Source of the DNA: Arcobacter sp. F2176
Lineage (GTDB): Bacteria > Campylobacterota > Campylobacteria > Campylobacterales > Arcobacteraceae
Reading direction: 5' to 3'
Assembly: GCF_004116465.1 (NCBI RefSeq)
Contig: NZ_PDJV01000008.1
Location: 92,487 to 156,486, forward strand
Length of the DNA: 64,000 bases
Within the stretch, counting starts at the first letter, position 1. Every line of letters starts with the position of its first letter. Made by a program: the position numbers and the translations under genes. A model generated the notes under the pieces. That model was not told where the DNA came from. It saw only the letters and a program-made list of their open reading frames with translations, and ran no database searches. Positions 55,067-63,823 of this stretch are shown in pieces.

Positions 55067-56431
55067 ATGAATGTAGCCGTTATTTTATCAGCTGGAACTG
55101 GTTCTCGTTTTGGAGCAGATATTCCAAAACAATTTATAAATTTGGCTGGAAAAAATATTATTGAATATACTATTACACAATTTCAATATAATCAAAATAT
55201 TGATGAGATATGTATTGTTGCAAATAAGGAATATCATGGCAAATTATTTGTAATTTGTAAAGAAAATGACTTTTCAAAGGTTAGGCATATAATTAATGGT
55301 GGAAAAGAGAGATATGATTCTAGTTATGAGGCTATAAGATTGTATCAGCAAAAAAATGATGTAAATTTAATCTTTCATGATGCAGTAAGACCTTTTATAT
55401 CAAATGAAATTATAACAAATACTATAAAAGCACTTGAAAAATATAGTGCTATTGATGTGGCTATACCAACTGCAGATACAATAATAAAAGTTGATAAAAA
55501 GAATAATGTAATTGATAGTATTCCAGTAAGAGAATTTTTAAGAAGAGGGCAAACACCACAAGCTTTTAAATTATCAATTATAAAAAAAGCTCATGAATTA
55601 GCAAGACAGAGTAAAGAGCCTTTACTTTTTACTGATGATTGTGGATTAGTTAAAAGTTTTTTGCCTGAGATAGATATTTTTGTAGTTGAAGGTGAAGAAA
55701 GAAATATAAAAATTACATACCCAGAAGACTTACTTTTTGCAGAAAAATTAATACAACTTGAAACTATTACAAATAGTTCAAAGAATCTAGATTTTACAAA
55801 ATTAAAAGATAAGGTTGTTGTGATTTTTGGTGGAAATAGTGGAATAGGATTAGAGTTATCAAATATTTGCAAAGAGTTTTGTAATGTTTATTCTTTAAGT
55901 AGAAAAAATGGTATAGATATACAAAACCTACAAGATGTAAAGGCTGCATTAGAAAGAGTATATCTAGAGAATAAAAGAATTGATTATGTAATAAATTGTG
56001 TTGGGTATTTAGAAAAAAAAGAGTTGTCAAAGATGAATAATAATGATATAACAACTCAAATAAATATTAATTTTACAGGTGCTGTAAATATTGCAAATGC
56101 AAGTTTTAATTACTTGAAAGAGTCAAAAGGTATGTTGTTACAATTTACTTCAAGCTCTTACACTCGTGGTAGAGAACTATATAGTTTGTATAGTGCGACA
56201 AAAGCTGCCATTGTTAATTTTACACAAGCTATTGCACAAGAGTGGAAAAATGATGGAATAAAAGTAAATGCCATAAATCCAGCGAGAACAAAAACAAAAA
56301 TGAGAGTTGATAATTTTGGAATAGAACCAGAAGAAACACTTCTAAGTGTAAATGATGTTGCATTAAGTACAATTAATACAATGATAGAAGAGTACTCAGG
56401 TTTAGTAATAGATATAAAAAAAGGTATTTAG
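55067..56431 (+). CDS. bifunctional cytidylyltransferase-reductase (CDP-ribitol synthase-like)
   Basis: A 454-residue fusion. Residues 1-235 are an IspD/TarI-type cytidylyltransferase (LSAGTGSRFGADIPKQF, FHDAVRPFIS, VPREF-like IPVREFLRRGQTPQAFK, DDCGLV). Residues ~245-454 form an SDR (VIFGGNSGIGLELS, YSATKAA, INPARTKTKM). The same order is found in Bcs1-type enzymes that reduce ribulose-5-phosphate and make CDP-ribitol for Haemophilus capsules. It is followed directly by a polyol-phosphate transferase gene. The exact alditol is inferred. Confidence 0.82.
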   Translation: MNVAVILSAGTGSRFGADIPKQFINLAGKNIIEYTITQFQYNQNIDEICIVANKEYHGKLFVICKENDFSKVRHIINGGKERYDSSYEAIRLYQQKNDVNLIFHDAVRPFISNEIITNTIKALEKYSAIDVAIPTADTIIKVDKKNNVIDSIPVREFLRRGQTPQAFKLSIIKKAHELARQSKEPLLFTDDCGLVKSFLPEIDIFVVEGEERNIKITYPEDLLFAEKLIQLETITNSSKNLDFTKLKDKVVVIFGGNSGIGLELSNICKEFCNVYSLSRKNGIDIQNLQDVKAALERVYLENKRIDYVINCVGYLEKKELSKMNNNDITTQININFTGAVNIANASFNYLKESKGMLLQFTSSSYTRGRELYSLYSATKAAIVNFTQAIAQEWKNDGIKVNAINPARTKTKMRVDNFGIEPEETLLSVNDVALSTINTMIEEYSGLVIDIKKGI

Positions 56432-57792
56432 TGAAAGAATTCTTGAATAAAAAAGTTTTACTATCTCCTTGTTCTCCTTTAACACTTGCTTTAAAACAAT
56501 ATTTAGTTGAACAAAATATTGAAGTTATAGGATTTATTGATAAAAATAAATCAGATGAGAATATATATAAAATAGATCAGATTGGAAGTATAGAATTTGA
56601 TAGTATATTAATTCTTAGTCCTAATCATTTTTTTGCCATTTATAATGAATATTTGGAATATTATAAAAAAGATATAATTTATGAAGTTGAATTAAGAGAG
56701 AATAAATATAACTTCTCTAATAAAATTACTTCTAAAGAGTATCAATTCAAATACTTACCCAAAAAGTTTGATATAAAAAGAGAGAAATTTGTTTTTATAA
56801 GTAAAGGGTTTATTTCTTCTAATAATAAATTCTTTTATTTGTATTGTTTTAGAAATGGAATAGATACTGTAATATTGACTGATAATGTGGAACAATTAGA
56901 AGAGTTACAATTAAAAAAATTGCCTTGTGAGTTATTGGAAACAAATGAGGCTGATTATAATATTGCTATAGCGAAATTTATAATTTTTGACCAAGGTAAT
57001 TATACATATTTACCACCTTTGCATAAAGAACAAAAAACTATTCAGCTATGGCATGGTGTTGGTTTAAAAAAAATGTCAAAAATGGATAATATTACTTATG
57101 ATTATTTTGTATCAACTTCAAATTGGACAAATGAGACAAATTTTAAAAATATTTTCAGTGCAAAGACTTTCCTAGATACAGGTTATCCTAGAAATGATAT
57201 TTTAGATAAAGAATATAAAGAAGATGATTTAGATTTATTATTTTGTGATAAAGAGATATATAGATTTGTAAAATCTGATAAAAAGATAGTCTTATATATG
57301 CCAACACATAGAGAGAAACAAACTAAGGTACATTTAGACTTTAATACTTTAAATGAGTCATTAAAAGAAATAAATTATTATATGATTGTTAAATTACACC
57401 CTTTTGTATTGGAATATTATAAAAATTATGAAGATAATGAATATTCTAATATTCTTTTTCATAATGCTAATGGTGATATTTATCCATTACTAAAACATAC
57501 TGATATATTGATTAGTGATTATTCATCAATAGTTTATGACTTTTTGTTAGTTGATAAGCCAATTGTATTTTTTAATTATGACATTGATGATTATAATATA
57601 AATATGACATTTTTATTCGATTATAATGAGTATTCTCCAGGTATTAAAGTAAAAAATCAAGATGAGCTAATTTTATCATTACTTTCTGTTGAAGATAATT
57701 ATATAAATCAAAGAAAAAAGATATGTAATAAATTTTTTGCTTTTAAAGGAAATAGTTCCTTAAGATTAATCGAAGAATTAGACTATAAATGA
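56431..57792 (+). CDS. CDP-glycerol/CDP-ribitol phosphotransferase family protein
   Basis: A 453-residue protein. Residues ~7-95 form a Rossmann-like module (VLLSPCSPLTLALKQYLVE, VIGFIDKNKS). Residues ~115-453 are the TagF/TarL catalytic domain: IQLWHGVGLKKMSK, DTGYPRND, LYMPTHREK, VKLHPFV and DILISDYSSIVYDFLL. It transfers glycerol- or ribitol-phosphate from its CDP precursor, which the preceding gene presumably makes. GTG start shares one base with the previous stop. No membrane span; probably peripheral. Confidence 0.85.
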   Translation: MKEFLNKKVLLSPCSPLTLALKQYLVEQNIEVIGFIDKNKSDENIYKIDQIGSIEFDSILILSPNHFFAIYNEYLEYYKKDIIYEVELRENKYNFSNKITSKEYQFKYLPKKFDIKREKFVFISKGFISSNNKFFYLYCFRNGIDTVILTDNVEQLEELQLKKLPCELLETNEADYNIAIAKFIIFDQGNYTYLPPLHKEQKTIQLWHGVGLKKMSKMDNITYDYFVSTSNWTNETNFKNIFSAKTFLDTGYPRNDILDKEYKEDDLDLLFCDKEIYRFVKSDKKIVLYMPTHREKQTKVHLDFNTLNESLKEINYYMIVKLHPFVLEYYKNYEDNEYSNILFHNANGDIYPLLKHTDILISDYSSIVYDFLLVDKPIVFFNYDIDDYNINMTFLFDYNEYSPGIKVKNQDELILSLLSVEDNYINQRKKICNKFFAFKGNSSLRLIEELDYK

Positions 57793-57848
57793 AAAGTAAA
57801 GTTTCAAGATATGCTAAAATTAATAGATAATACTAAAGGTAATTAAAT

Positions 57849-58847
57849 ATGGTAAAACAAAACAAAACTTCCTCACAAAATGTAGCATTAATAACTGGAA
57901 TAACAGGACAAGATGGTTCATATCTTGCAGAATTTTTATTAAGTAAGGGCTATGAAATTCATGGAATAGTAAGAAGAGAATCAATTGAAGATGAAGAAAA
58001 ACTTAATAATATAAAAAATATAAAAGAATCTATATTCTTACATGAGGGTAGTTTAAGTGATCATTTGACAATTTATAAGATATTTTCAAAAATTTTGCCT
58101 GATGAGTGTTATCATCTTTCTGCATCAAGTTTTGTAAATTATTCATTCAATGATGAATTTGAAACTATGAGTAATAATTTTAACTCTACACATTATTTAT
58201 TATCAACAATAAGAGAAGTAAAAAAAGACTGTAAGTTCTATTTTGCAGGTAGTAGTGAAATGTTTGGTGAACCAAATTGTTCACCTCAAGATGAAGAAAC
58301 GCCTTTTAATCCAAAAAGTATATATGGTATATCGAAAGTATCTAGCCATTATTTACTAAAAAACTATAGAGAAAAAGAGAATATCTTTGCTTGTACTGGA
58401 ATAATGTATAATCATGAAAGTCCAAGAAGAGGGAATCATTTTGTTACTAAAAAAATTATTTCATCTGCTGTAAAAATAAAATTAGGAATTCAAGATAAGT
58501 TATATTTGGGAAATCTTGATGCAAGGAGAGATTGGGGATATGCTCCTGATTATGTTAAAGCAATGTGGATGATGTTGCAAGCTCCTAAAGCTGATGATTA
58601 TATCGTTGCAAGCGGTAAACTTAATACTGTGAGAGATTTTCTAGAAGAAACATTTTCATATTTAGAACTTAACTATAAAGATTATGTTTTAGTGGATCCA
58701 AAATTTTTTAGAGCTAGTGAGCATAATCCTTTGTGTGGAAATACAGATAAAATAAATAAAACTATTGGCTGGACTAATGAAGTAAGTTTAAAAGAAATAA
58801 TTAAAAATATGATAGATATTGAGATGAAGAAATATAATAACAGCTAG
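57849..58847 (+). CDS. GDP-mannose 4,6-dehydratase-like NDP-sugar dehydratase
   Basis: A 332-residue extended SDR. The opening ALITGITGQDGSYLAEFLLSKGY (cofactor loop about 15-30), YHLSASSFV, AGSSEMFGEP with Ser/Glu, and YGISK with the catalytic Tyr-Lys are Gmd hallmarks, as is RRGNHFVTKKI. It should make a 4-keto-6-deoxy GDP-sugar (mannose or heptose). No follow-up reductase or epimerase lies in the window. 56 bp separate it from the preceding gene; it ends the plus-strand run. Confidence 0.85.
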   Translation: MVKQNKTSSQNVALITGITGQDGSYLAEFLLSKGYEIHGIVRRESIEDEEKLNNIKNIKESIFLHEGSLSDHLTIYKIFSKILPDECYHLSASSFVNYSFNDEFETMSNNFNSTHYLLSTIREVKKDCKFYFAGSSEMFGEPNCSPQDEETPFNPKSIYGISKVSSHYLLKNYREKENIFACTGIMYNHESPRRGNHFVTKKIISSAVKIKLGIQDKLYLGNLDARRDWGYAPDYVKAMWMMLQAPKADDYIVASGKLNTVRDFLEETFSYLELNYKDYVLVDPKFFRASEHNPLCGNTDKINKTIGWTNEVSLKEIIKNMIDIEMKKYNNS

Positions 58848-58906
58848 TTATAAAATAGAAACTAATCTTAATAATAAATTCAGAAGATATAAAATTGTGA
58901 GTTACT

Positions 58907-60310
58907 TTACCTAAAATCTAAAGATATAATCCTATCTTTTTTTATTTTATATTTTTCTGTTAAGAATTGATAAATCTTTTCATATCTTCCAAATAAACTA
59001 ATTATAATTTTTTCGTCACTTATTAATAGTTTTTCAATAGGGTATATGCTTATATTATTAATAGTTGTTGAATATTTTTGTTCATCCAAGTCAACTATAA
59101 ATAGAATATTCTTTTTGTCAATTAATTTTGTAATAAGTTCACATCCCGTTCCTGCTCCATAAATAATATATTTATTATCATTATTTATATTTTTTTTGAA
59201 AAAACTAATCAGAAGACTTAGATACTTTGAAAAATCCATACTACTTTGATTGATAGTATTAATATTTAGGTAATTATTAATTTTAATATCTTCAATAATA
59301 AAATGATTTTTCACTTTACTTAATTCTAAAGAATCTAGGTATTCATTATATGAAATATTTTTTTCATCTGTTAAATCTATAAACTCAATTATCTTATTCT
59401 CAGACTTTATCCATTTATCTTTAATTAAAGAGGCTGTATATTTTGCATTATGTGAAATTTCTTTCCAATTATTTAAATCTACTCTTTTAGGATTTGTAAA
59501 ATCATATAAAAAGCCATTTTGTTTATCTTTTATGTATTCATTCATTGTTGGGAAGTTTGGTGCAACAATACATTTTCCAAGGCTCATTGCTTCTAAAAAG
59601 GCTAGTCCAATACCTTCAAAGAGTCGGGGAGCAATAAAAATATCAAATTCGTTAACTTTATTAAAAAAATCTTCTTTTGAATCAAACCAATGTGAAAATG
59701 AAATATTGTAATTTATAATATCATTTTCACTAGGTTTTTCAAACCAATCATCTTTTTCTTCTATGGGAGATATTCTATGCATATGAATAGATTCTATCTG
59801 AGTAAAATCGATAAGTTTTTTAATCAAAATCCAGTTTATCTCTTTTGATCTTTGCCAAAAGAATATTTTAGGTTTATTATTTTCTTTATTAAGTATTTTA
59901 GGTTTTATTGAATCTAAACTTGGCATGTATTGTACATATAAATTCTTTTTAAAATCTAGAAAATCTAATTTTTCAAACAAAGTTTTAGAAAAATTTATGA
60001 ATTTATAGTTGTGATATTTACTCCATTTAGAGTAATCTATTTTTAAGTCATTATCAAACATTGGTATTAATATTATATTTTTATTATTAAATAATTCTAA
60101 TTCTTGAATATCAGGAAATATTTGAAATAAAATAATTGCATGTAAATTTGTAATATCATTGATCCTAAAATTTGTTATATCTGCCTTGTACTCACGAGTA
60201 TGAGTCCAAAAAAAAGTAATATCATAATATTTCGTTAGCATGTCACAAAAGAATTTTGTAGATAAAGTTTTTTTGTGGAATTCATGCCCTATTATTGCTA
60301 TATTTTTCAT
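58907..60310 (-). CDS. GT4-type glycosyltransferase with C-terminal Rossmann module
   Basis: A 467-residue protein. Residues ~1-350 resemble a GT-B glycosyltransferase (KIFFWQRSKEINW, IFIAPRLFEGIGLAFLEAMSLGKCIVAP with the E-x7-E motif). Residues ~375-467 are a separate module beginning KYIIYGAGTGCELITKLI and continuing LFIVDLDEQKYSTTINNISIYP, a dinucleotide-binding-like fold also present in the next gene's product. Overlaps the upstream gene by four bases. Donor and acceptor unknown. Confidence 0.78.
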   Translation of the reverse strand: MKNIAIIGHEFHKKTLSTKFFCDMLTKYYDITFFWTHTREYKADITNFRINDITNLHAIILFQIFPDIQELELFNNKNIILIPMFDNDLKIDYSKWSKYHNYKFINFSKTLFEKLDFLDFKKNLYVQYMPSLDSIKPKILNKENNKPKIFFWQRSKEINWILIKKLIDFTQIESIHMHRISPIEEKDDWFEKPSENDIINYNISFSHWFDSKEDFFNKVNEFDIFIAPRLFEGIGLAFLEAMSLGKCIVAPNFPTMNEYIKDKQNGFLYDFTNPKRVDLNNWKEISHNAKYTASLIKDKWIKSENKIIEFIDLTDEKNISYNEYLDSLELSKVKNHFIIEDIKINNYLNINTINQSSMDFSKYLSLLISFFKKNINNDNKYIIYGAGTGCELITKLIDKKNILFIVDLDEQKYSTTINNISIYPIEKLLISDEKIIISLFGRYEKIYQFLTEKYKIKKDRIISLDFR

Positions 60311-62214
60311 AATTTCTTTCTTATAATTAATCCAATAGATGTAATGACATATTTATCTAGTAATAGTTTTATATGATTATCTTCTAAGTATGGAGGTAAG
60401 TCTATGTATTTATCTATAGGCATATCACCTCCTTCATAATTTATCTTTTCAACTTCATGTCCCATCTCTTGTAATTTTTGTACAATTCGTTCAATATCTT
60501 TTTTTCTAAATAGAACAGTTGCCCCTGTTTCAATGGTATCTGTATTTGAAGAAAAGTTATATTCTGTTGTATGAACGGCAATTCCTCCAGGCTTTAGACA
60601 TTTTAATGAATCATATATAAAGTTTTCACCCTTTGTTATTGAACCTAGATGTTCTAATGCACACGCAGACCAAATGAAATCAAAGTTAATTAAATCATCA
60701 GGTATATTGTTCATATCAAGACTTTTGAAAGAACATAGGTTTTTAAATTTTTCTTTATCGCAAATATTCCTAATATTAATTTGATCTAATTCTTTTGCAT
60801 GCTCGTTTGTATCTGTCCAACCTTGCTTTTGTGCTTCTTCATAGTTTAAATCTGTAGCTAAAACTTCAACATTAAAACTACAGAATGTGGAGGCTAAAGG
60901 TTCTTCTCCTACAGCAAAGCCTAATCCTTTATAGCCTTTTTGTAATAGATGTCTTTTTGATAAAGCTTCACTTATAAATGCAAACTCCCAATATTTTCTA
61001 TGCAGTCGAGAAGGATTTTGTTTAAAATAAGAAATCCACTTTTTATAAACTTCTGATTCTAATTGTTTTTGTGTACATATCCCCACTTCAAAATCTTCAC
61101 CTTTTTTTATTTTAGAAATAGTATTTCTAGCAATACTATTTAAGTCAAGAACAACACTATCTAATGATGTTATTTTATTTAATTCTACACCAAGCTCATT
61201 GACTAAATAAGTTGAAATTTGTTGTTCTTGACCAATCTGACTTATTATTATAGTATCAAACTCATATTCTTTTAACTTTTTAGGAGCACATAATGGTAAT
61301 TTTGTATTTATTGTTTGATGATTTTTATCAGCAATGATTATTAATTGATTCCCTAAATAAGGTGCTATTAAATTAGTAATTGTTCCACATCCATAAATAG
61401 CAATTTTATTGTATTTATTTTTTATCTCTTTTAGTAATACTTCTAGATTACGAATGTTTTTTCCAAACTTATTTCTTAATATATTTATATTAAGATTACA
61501 TTTTTCTGCATGGTTTTCAATAAAATCACTAAAGAAAAAGTTTGTAGGTAAGAGGTCTATATCTATATATTTAGAGGCTATTGCGATACCTTCGAGCCTA
61601 TTCTTATAAATATTTGTTGTGGATTCTCCACCTTCTAAATAATAAGCAAAAGGTAAATTAATATATTTACAAATAAAATTATTTGTAACACAATACATCA
61701 TAAAATCATAATCTGAACATGATTTATATCTTAAATCATATAATCTATTTATATGTAGAGATATTTTTATAAGCATTCCTTGATGCCAAAAAGGAGGTTG
61801 TATTGAAGCATTTTCGATACCACTTGCCATTAAATATTGTTTATTTTGCATAGCTTCATCTACAAGAACTATATCTCCATATAAAATATCAATTTTTTGA
61901 TTAAGTTCTTTTACTAGAGTTGATATTGTATTTTTTGAGTAAAAAATATCTCCTGCATTTAAAAAGAAAATCCAATCCCCTGTTGCATTGATTATACCTT
62001 TGTTCATTGCATCATAAATGCCATTATCTTTTTCTGATATAAGATTTAATTTGACATTTTTATTTTTTATTTTTTTTATAGTGTCATCAGTACTTGCCCC
62101 ATCTATAATAATATATTCAATATTTTTATAGTCTTGTTCTTGGACGCTGTTTATAGTTCTTTCTATATATCTTTGTGCATTAAAAGTGACAGTAACTATT
62201 GTAATTTTAGGCAT
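60307..62214 (-). CDS. three-domain protein: GT2 glycosyltransferase, Rossmann module, methyltransferase
   Basis: A 635-residue fusion. Residues 1-240: GT2 glycosyltransferase (IVTVTFNAQRYIERTI, IDGASTDDT, FLNAGD in place of DxD). Residues ~268-360: the module KIAIYGCGTITNLIAPYLG...IIADKNHQ. Residues ~400-635: class I SAM methyltransferase (GLGFAVGEEPLA, EVLATDLNYEEAQ, FIWSACALEHLG, CLKPGGIAVHTTEY). It may add and then O-methylate a sugar. Start overlaps the preceding gene by eight bases. Confidence 0.82.
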   Translation of the reverse strand: MPKITIVTVTFNAQRYIERTINSVQEQDYKNIEYIIIDGASTDDTIKKIKNKNVKLNLISEKDNGIYDAMNKGIINATGDWIFFLNAGDIFYSKNTISTLVKELNQKIDILYGDIVLVDEAMQNKQYLMASGIENASIQPPFWHQGMLIKISLHINRLYDLRYKSCSDYDFMMYCVTNNFICKYINLPFAYYLEGGESTTNIYKNRLEGIAIASKYIDIDLLPTNFFFSDFIENHAEKCNLNINILRNKFGKNIRNLEVLLKEIKNKYNKIAIYGCGTITNLIAPYLGNQLIIIADKNHQTINTKLPLCAPKKLKEYEFDTIIISQIGQEQQISTYLVNELGVELNKITSLDSVVLDLNSIARNTISKIKKGEDFEVGICTQKQLESEVYKKWISYFKQNPSRLHRKYWEFAFISEALSKRHLLQKGYKGLGFAVGEEPLASTFCSFNVEVLATDLNYEEAQKQGWTDTNEHAKELDQINIRNICDKEKFKNLCSFKSLDMNNIPDDLINFDFIWSACALEHLGSITKGENFIYDSLKCLKPGGIAVHTTEYNFSSNTDTIETGATVLFRKKDIERIVQKLQEMGHEVEKINYEGGDMPIDKYIDLPPYLEDNHIKLLLDKYVITSIGLIIRKKL

Positions 62215-63289
62215 TTTTATCCTCTGTAACTTGTATTAAAAAATTATGAAACTTTTCTTTTACATTTATGTAATTAAACTCTTTAAGATGTATTTGTTGT
62301 TTTTTGATTAATGAATTTCTATTTGAAGTATTATTTTTTACTTTTAATATTTCTTTACTTATAAAAGAAGTATTTTTCTTTTTTAGAAGTCCATTTTTCC
62401 CTAAAGTTGAGGGGATTGCTCCACTATCATATGCAAGAACTGGGATTTTATAATTCATTGCCTCAATAATCGGCATACCAAATCCTTCATGTTCACTTAG
62501 GGAAAGATATAAGTCACTTATCTGATAATAGGTGTGTAAATCATTATCATCAACTGGACCTGTTATAATTACATCTTTTTCCAATCCTAAGTTTTTTGTA
62601 TATTCAAATAAAAATTTAAAATATTCTGGGTAGTGATCTCTTCCTACTATAAATAGTTTTATATTTTTTTCTCCATTTAGTTTAAGGTGATATAAAACAT
62701 CTATTAGATTATGTTGGCATTTATTTTGAATAACCCGCCCTACAAATAGTATATTAAAAGAATCATCATATTTCTTTAGTAAGTTTTGGTTTATTTTCTT
62801 ATTATCATTCTTTCTAGAATCAACTAATAAAGGAATTATAGAAACATTTTTATAGTTATTCTTTAGAAGTTCTGCCGTACTATATTCAGACATTGAAATA
62901 GCTGCAATAAAAGAATTTACAGATTCTGATAATTGTTTTCTTGCAAAATTAGATATTTCTTTATATGAAATACCTTCAAAAAAATGTGAAGGTGTTATAT
63001 TTTGATATAACATAATTTTTTTATCTTTAAATTTCATTATTAATTCATGATTAGGATCTTTTGTGGAAAATTGATAGATTAAAAAATTATTTGGGTTTTC
63101 TCTATACTCATTAATGTAAAAAAATTCATTTTTTATAGGTAAACTATTAGTTGATTTTTTATGTATATAAATTTTGGAATCAAATCCTAATTCTATTAAT
63201 AAAGATTGAATAAAAATTAAACTATTTGAAATCCCATCCCCATATGCTATCGCGGGTGAATATTGATTGATACTTATTTTATTTTTCAT
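62207..63289 (-). CDS. GT4-family glycosyltransferase
   Basis: A 360-residue GT-B glycosyltransferase. Signatures: ILFVGRVIQNKCQHNLID with the donor-binding strand, FIVGRDHYP, and LSLSEHEGFGMPIIEAMNYKIPVLA with E-x7-E. The N-terminal part begins NQYSPAIAYGDGISN, typical of capsule or O-antigen transferases. Its last third is duplicated almost exactly at the right edge of the window. Separated by 15 bases from the coiled-coil gene upstream. Confidence 0.86.
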   Translation of the reverse strand: MKNKISINQYSPAIAYGDGISNSLIFIQSLLIELGFDSKIYIHKKSTNSLPIKNEFFYINEYRENPNNFLIYQFSTKDPNHELIMKFKDKKIMLYQNITPSHFFEGISYKEISNFARKQLSESVNSFIAAISMSEYSTAELLKNNYKNVSIIPLLVDSRKNDNKKINQNLLKKYDDSFNILFVGRVIQNKCQHNLIDVLYHLKLNGEKNIKLFIVGRDHYPEYFKFLFEYTKNLGLEKDVIITGPVDDNDLHTYYQISDLYLSLSEHEGFGMPIIEAMNYKIPVLAYDSGAIPSTLGKNGLLKKKNTSFISKEILKVKNNTSNRNSLIKKQQIHLKEFNYINVKEKFHNFLIQVTEDKNA

Positions 63290-63304
63290 ATAAATTGATG
63301 ATTC

Positions 63305-63553
63305 CTAAAATTTGAGTTTTTTTACTTTTTTTAATAATTCTGAATCTTTTTCAATTAAAATTTTAGCATCAAATAAAAATTGATCAACTCTATGATTGAT
63401 TGCTTGATTATGATGAAAAATAGATTTTGAGATTTCTTGAGAAATAAATTTTTCATCATATGAAGAAATCTTCTTTTCAAGAAGTCTAATTGTCCTTTTT
63501 TGATCTTTAATTGTTTGTTTTAATTTAAATATTTTTTCTTCTTTGTCTTTCAT
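63305..63553 (-). CDS. small coiled-coil protein
   Basis: An 82-residue, K/E-rich helical protein with leucine/isoleucine heptads in the first 35 residues (IFKLKQTIKDQKRTIRLLEKKI region) followed by a mixed helical part. No enzyme motif or membrane segment. Overlaps the preceding coiled-coil ORF by four bases (ATGA), so the two are translationally coupled. Possibly a docking or length-control subunit for the transferases; unproven. Confidence 0.5.
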   Translation of the reverse strand: MKDKEEKIFKLKQTIKDQKRTIRLLEKKISSYDEKFISQEISKSIFHHNQAINHRVDQFLFDAKILIEKDSELLKKVKKLKF

Positions 63554-63732
63554 AAATTACCTTCAAGTTTATTTTTTATATTTTCTATTATTTCTTTATT
63601 CTTATCATCTAAAATTTGATTAATGATATTTTTTAAGTTATTTTCATAATTAGTAAGTATTTTGTTTAGATTTTTTATTTGTTTTTTTTGTAAATTTATT
63701 TTTTTATTAAGTTTATGAATTTCTTTATCCAA
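63550..63732 (-). CDS. very small coiled-coil protein
   Basis: A 60-residue, lysine/asparagine-rich helix (KLNKKINLQKKQIKNLNKIL). Coupled to the next coiled-coil gene by an ATGA overlap; AAGGAAA precedes the ATG on the minus strand. Could be a genuine small subunit, or the start of one longer coiled coil broken by a frameshift. Confidence 0.42.
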   Translation of the reverse strand: MDKEIHKLNKKINLQKKQIKNLNKILTNYENNLKNIINQILDDKNKEIIENIKNKLEGNL

Positions 63733-63823
63733 AGAGTTTCCTTTTACTAATTTATAAATACATATTAACTAGATTTGATTTAACTTTTTATAAAATATGA
63801 TATGTTATTTTACTATAGTTAGA

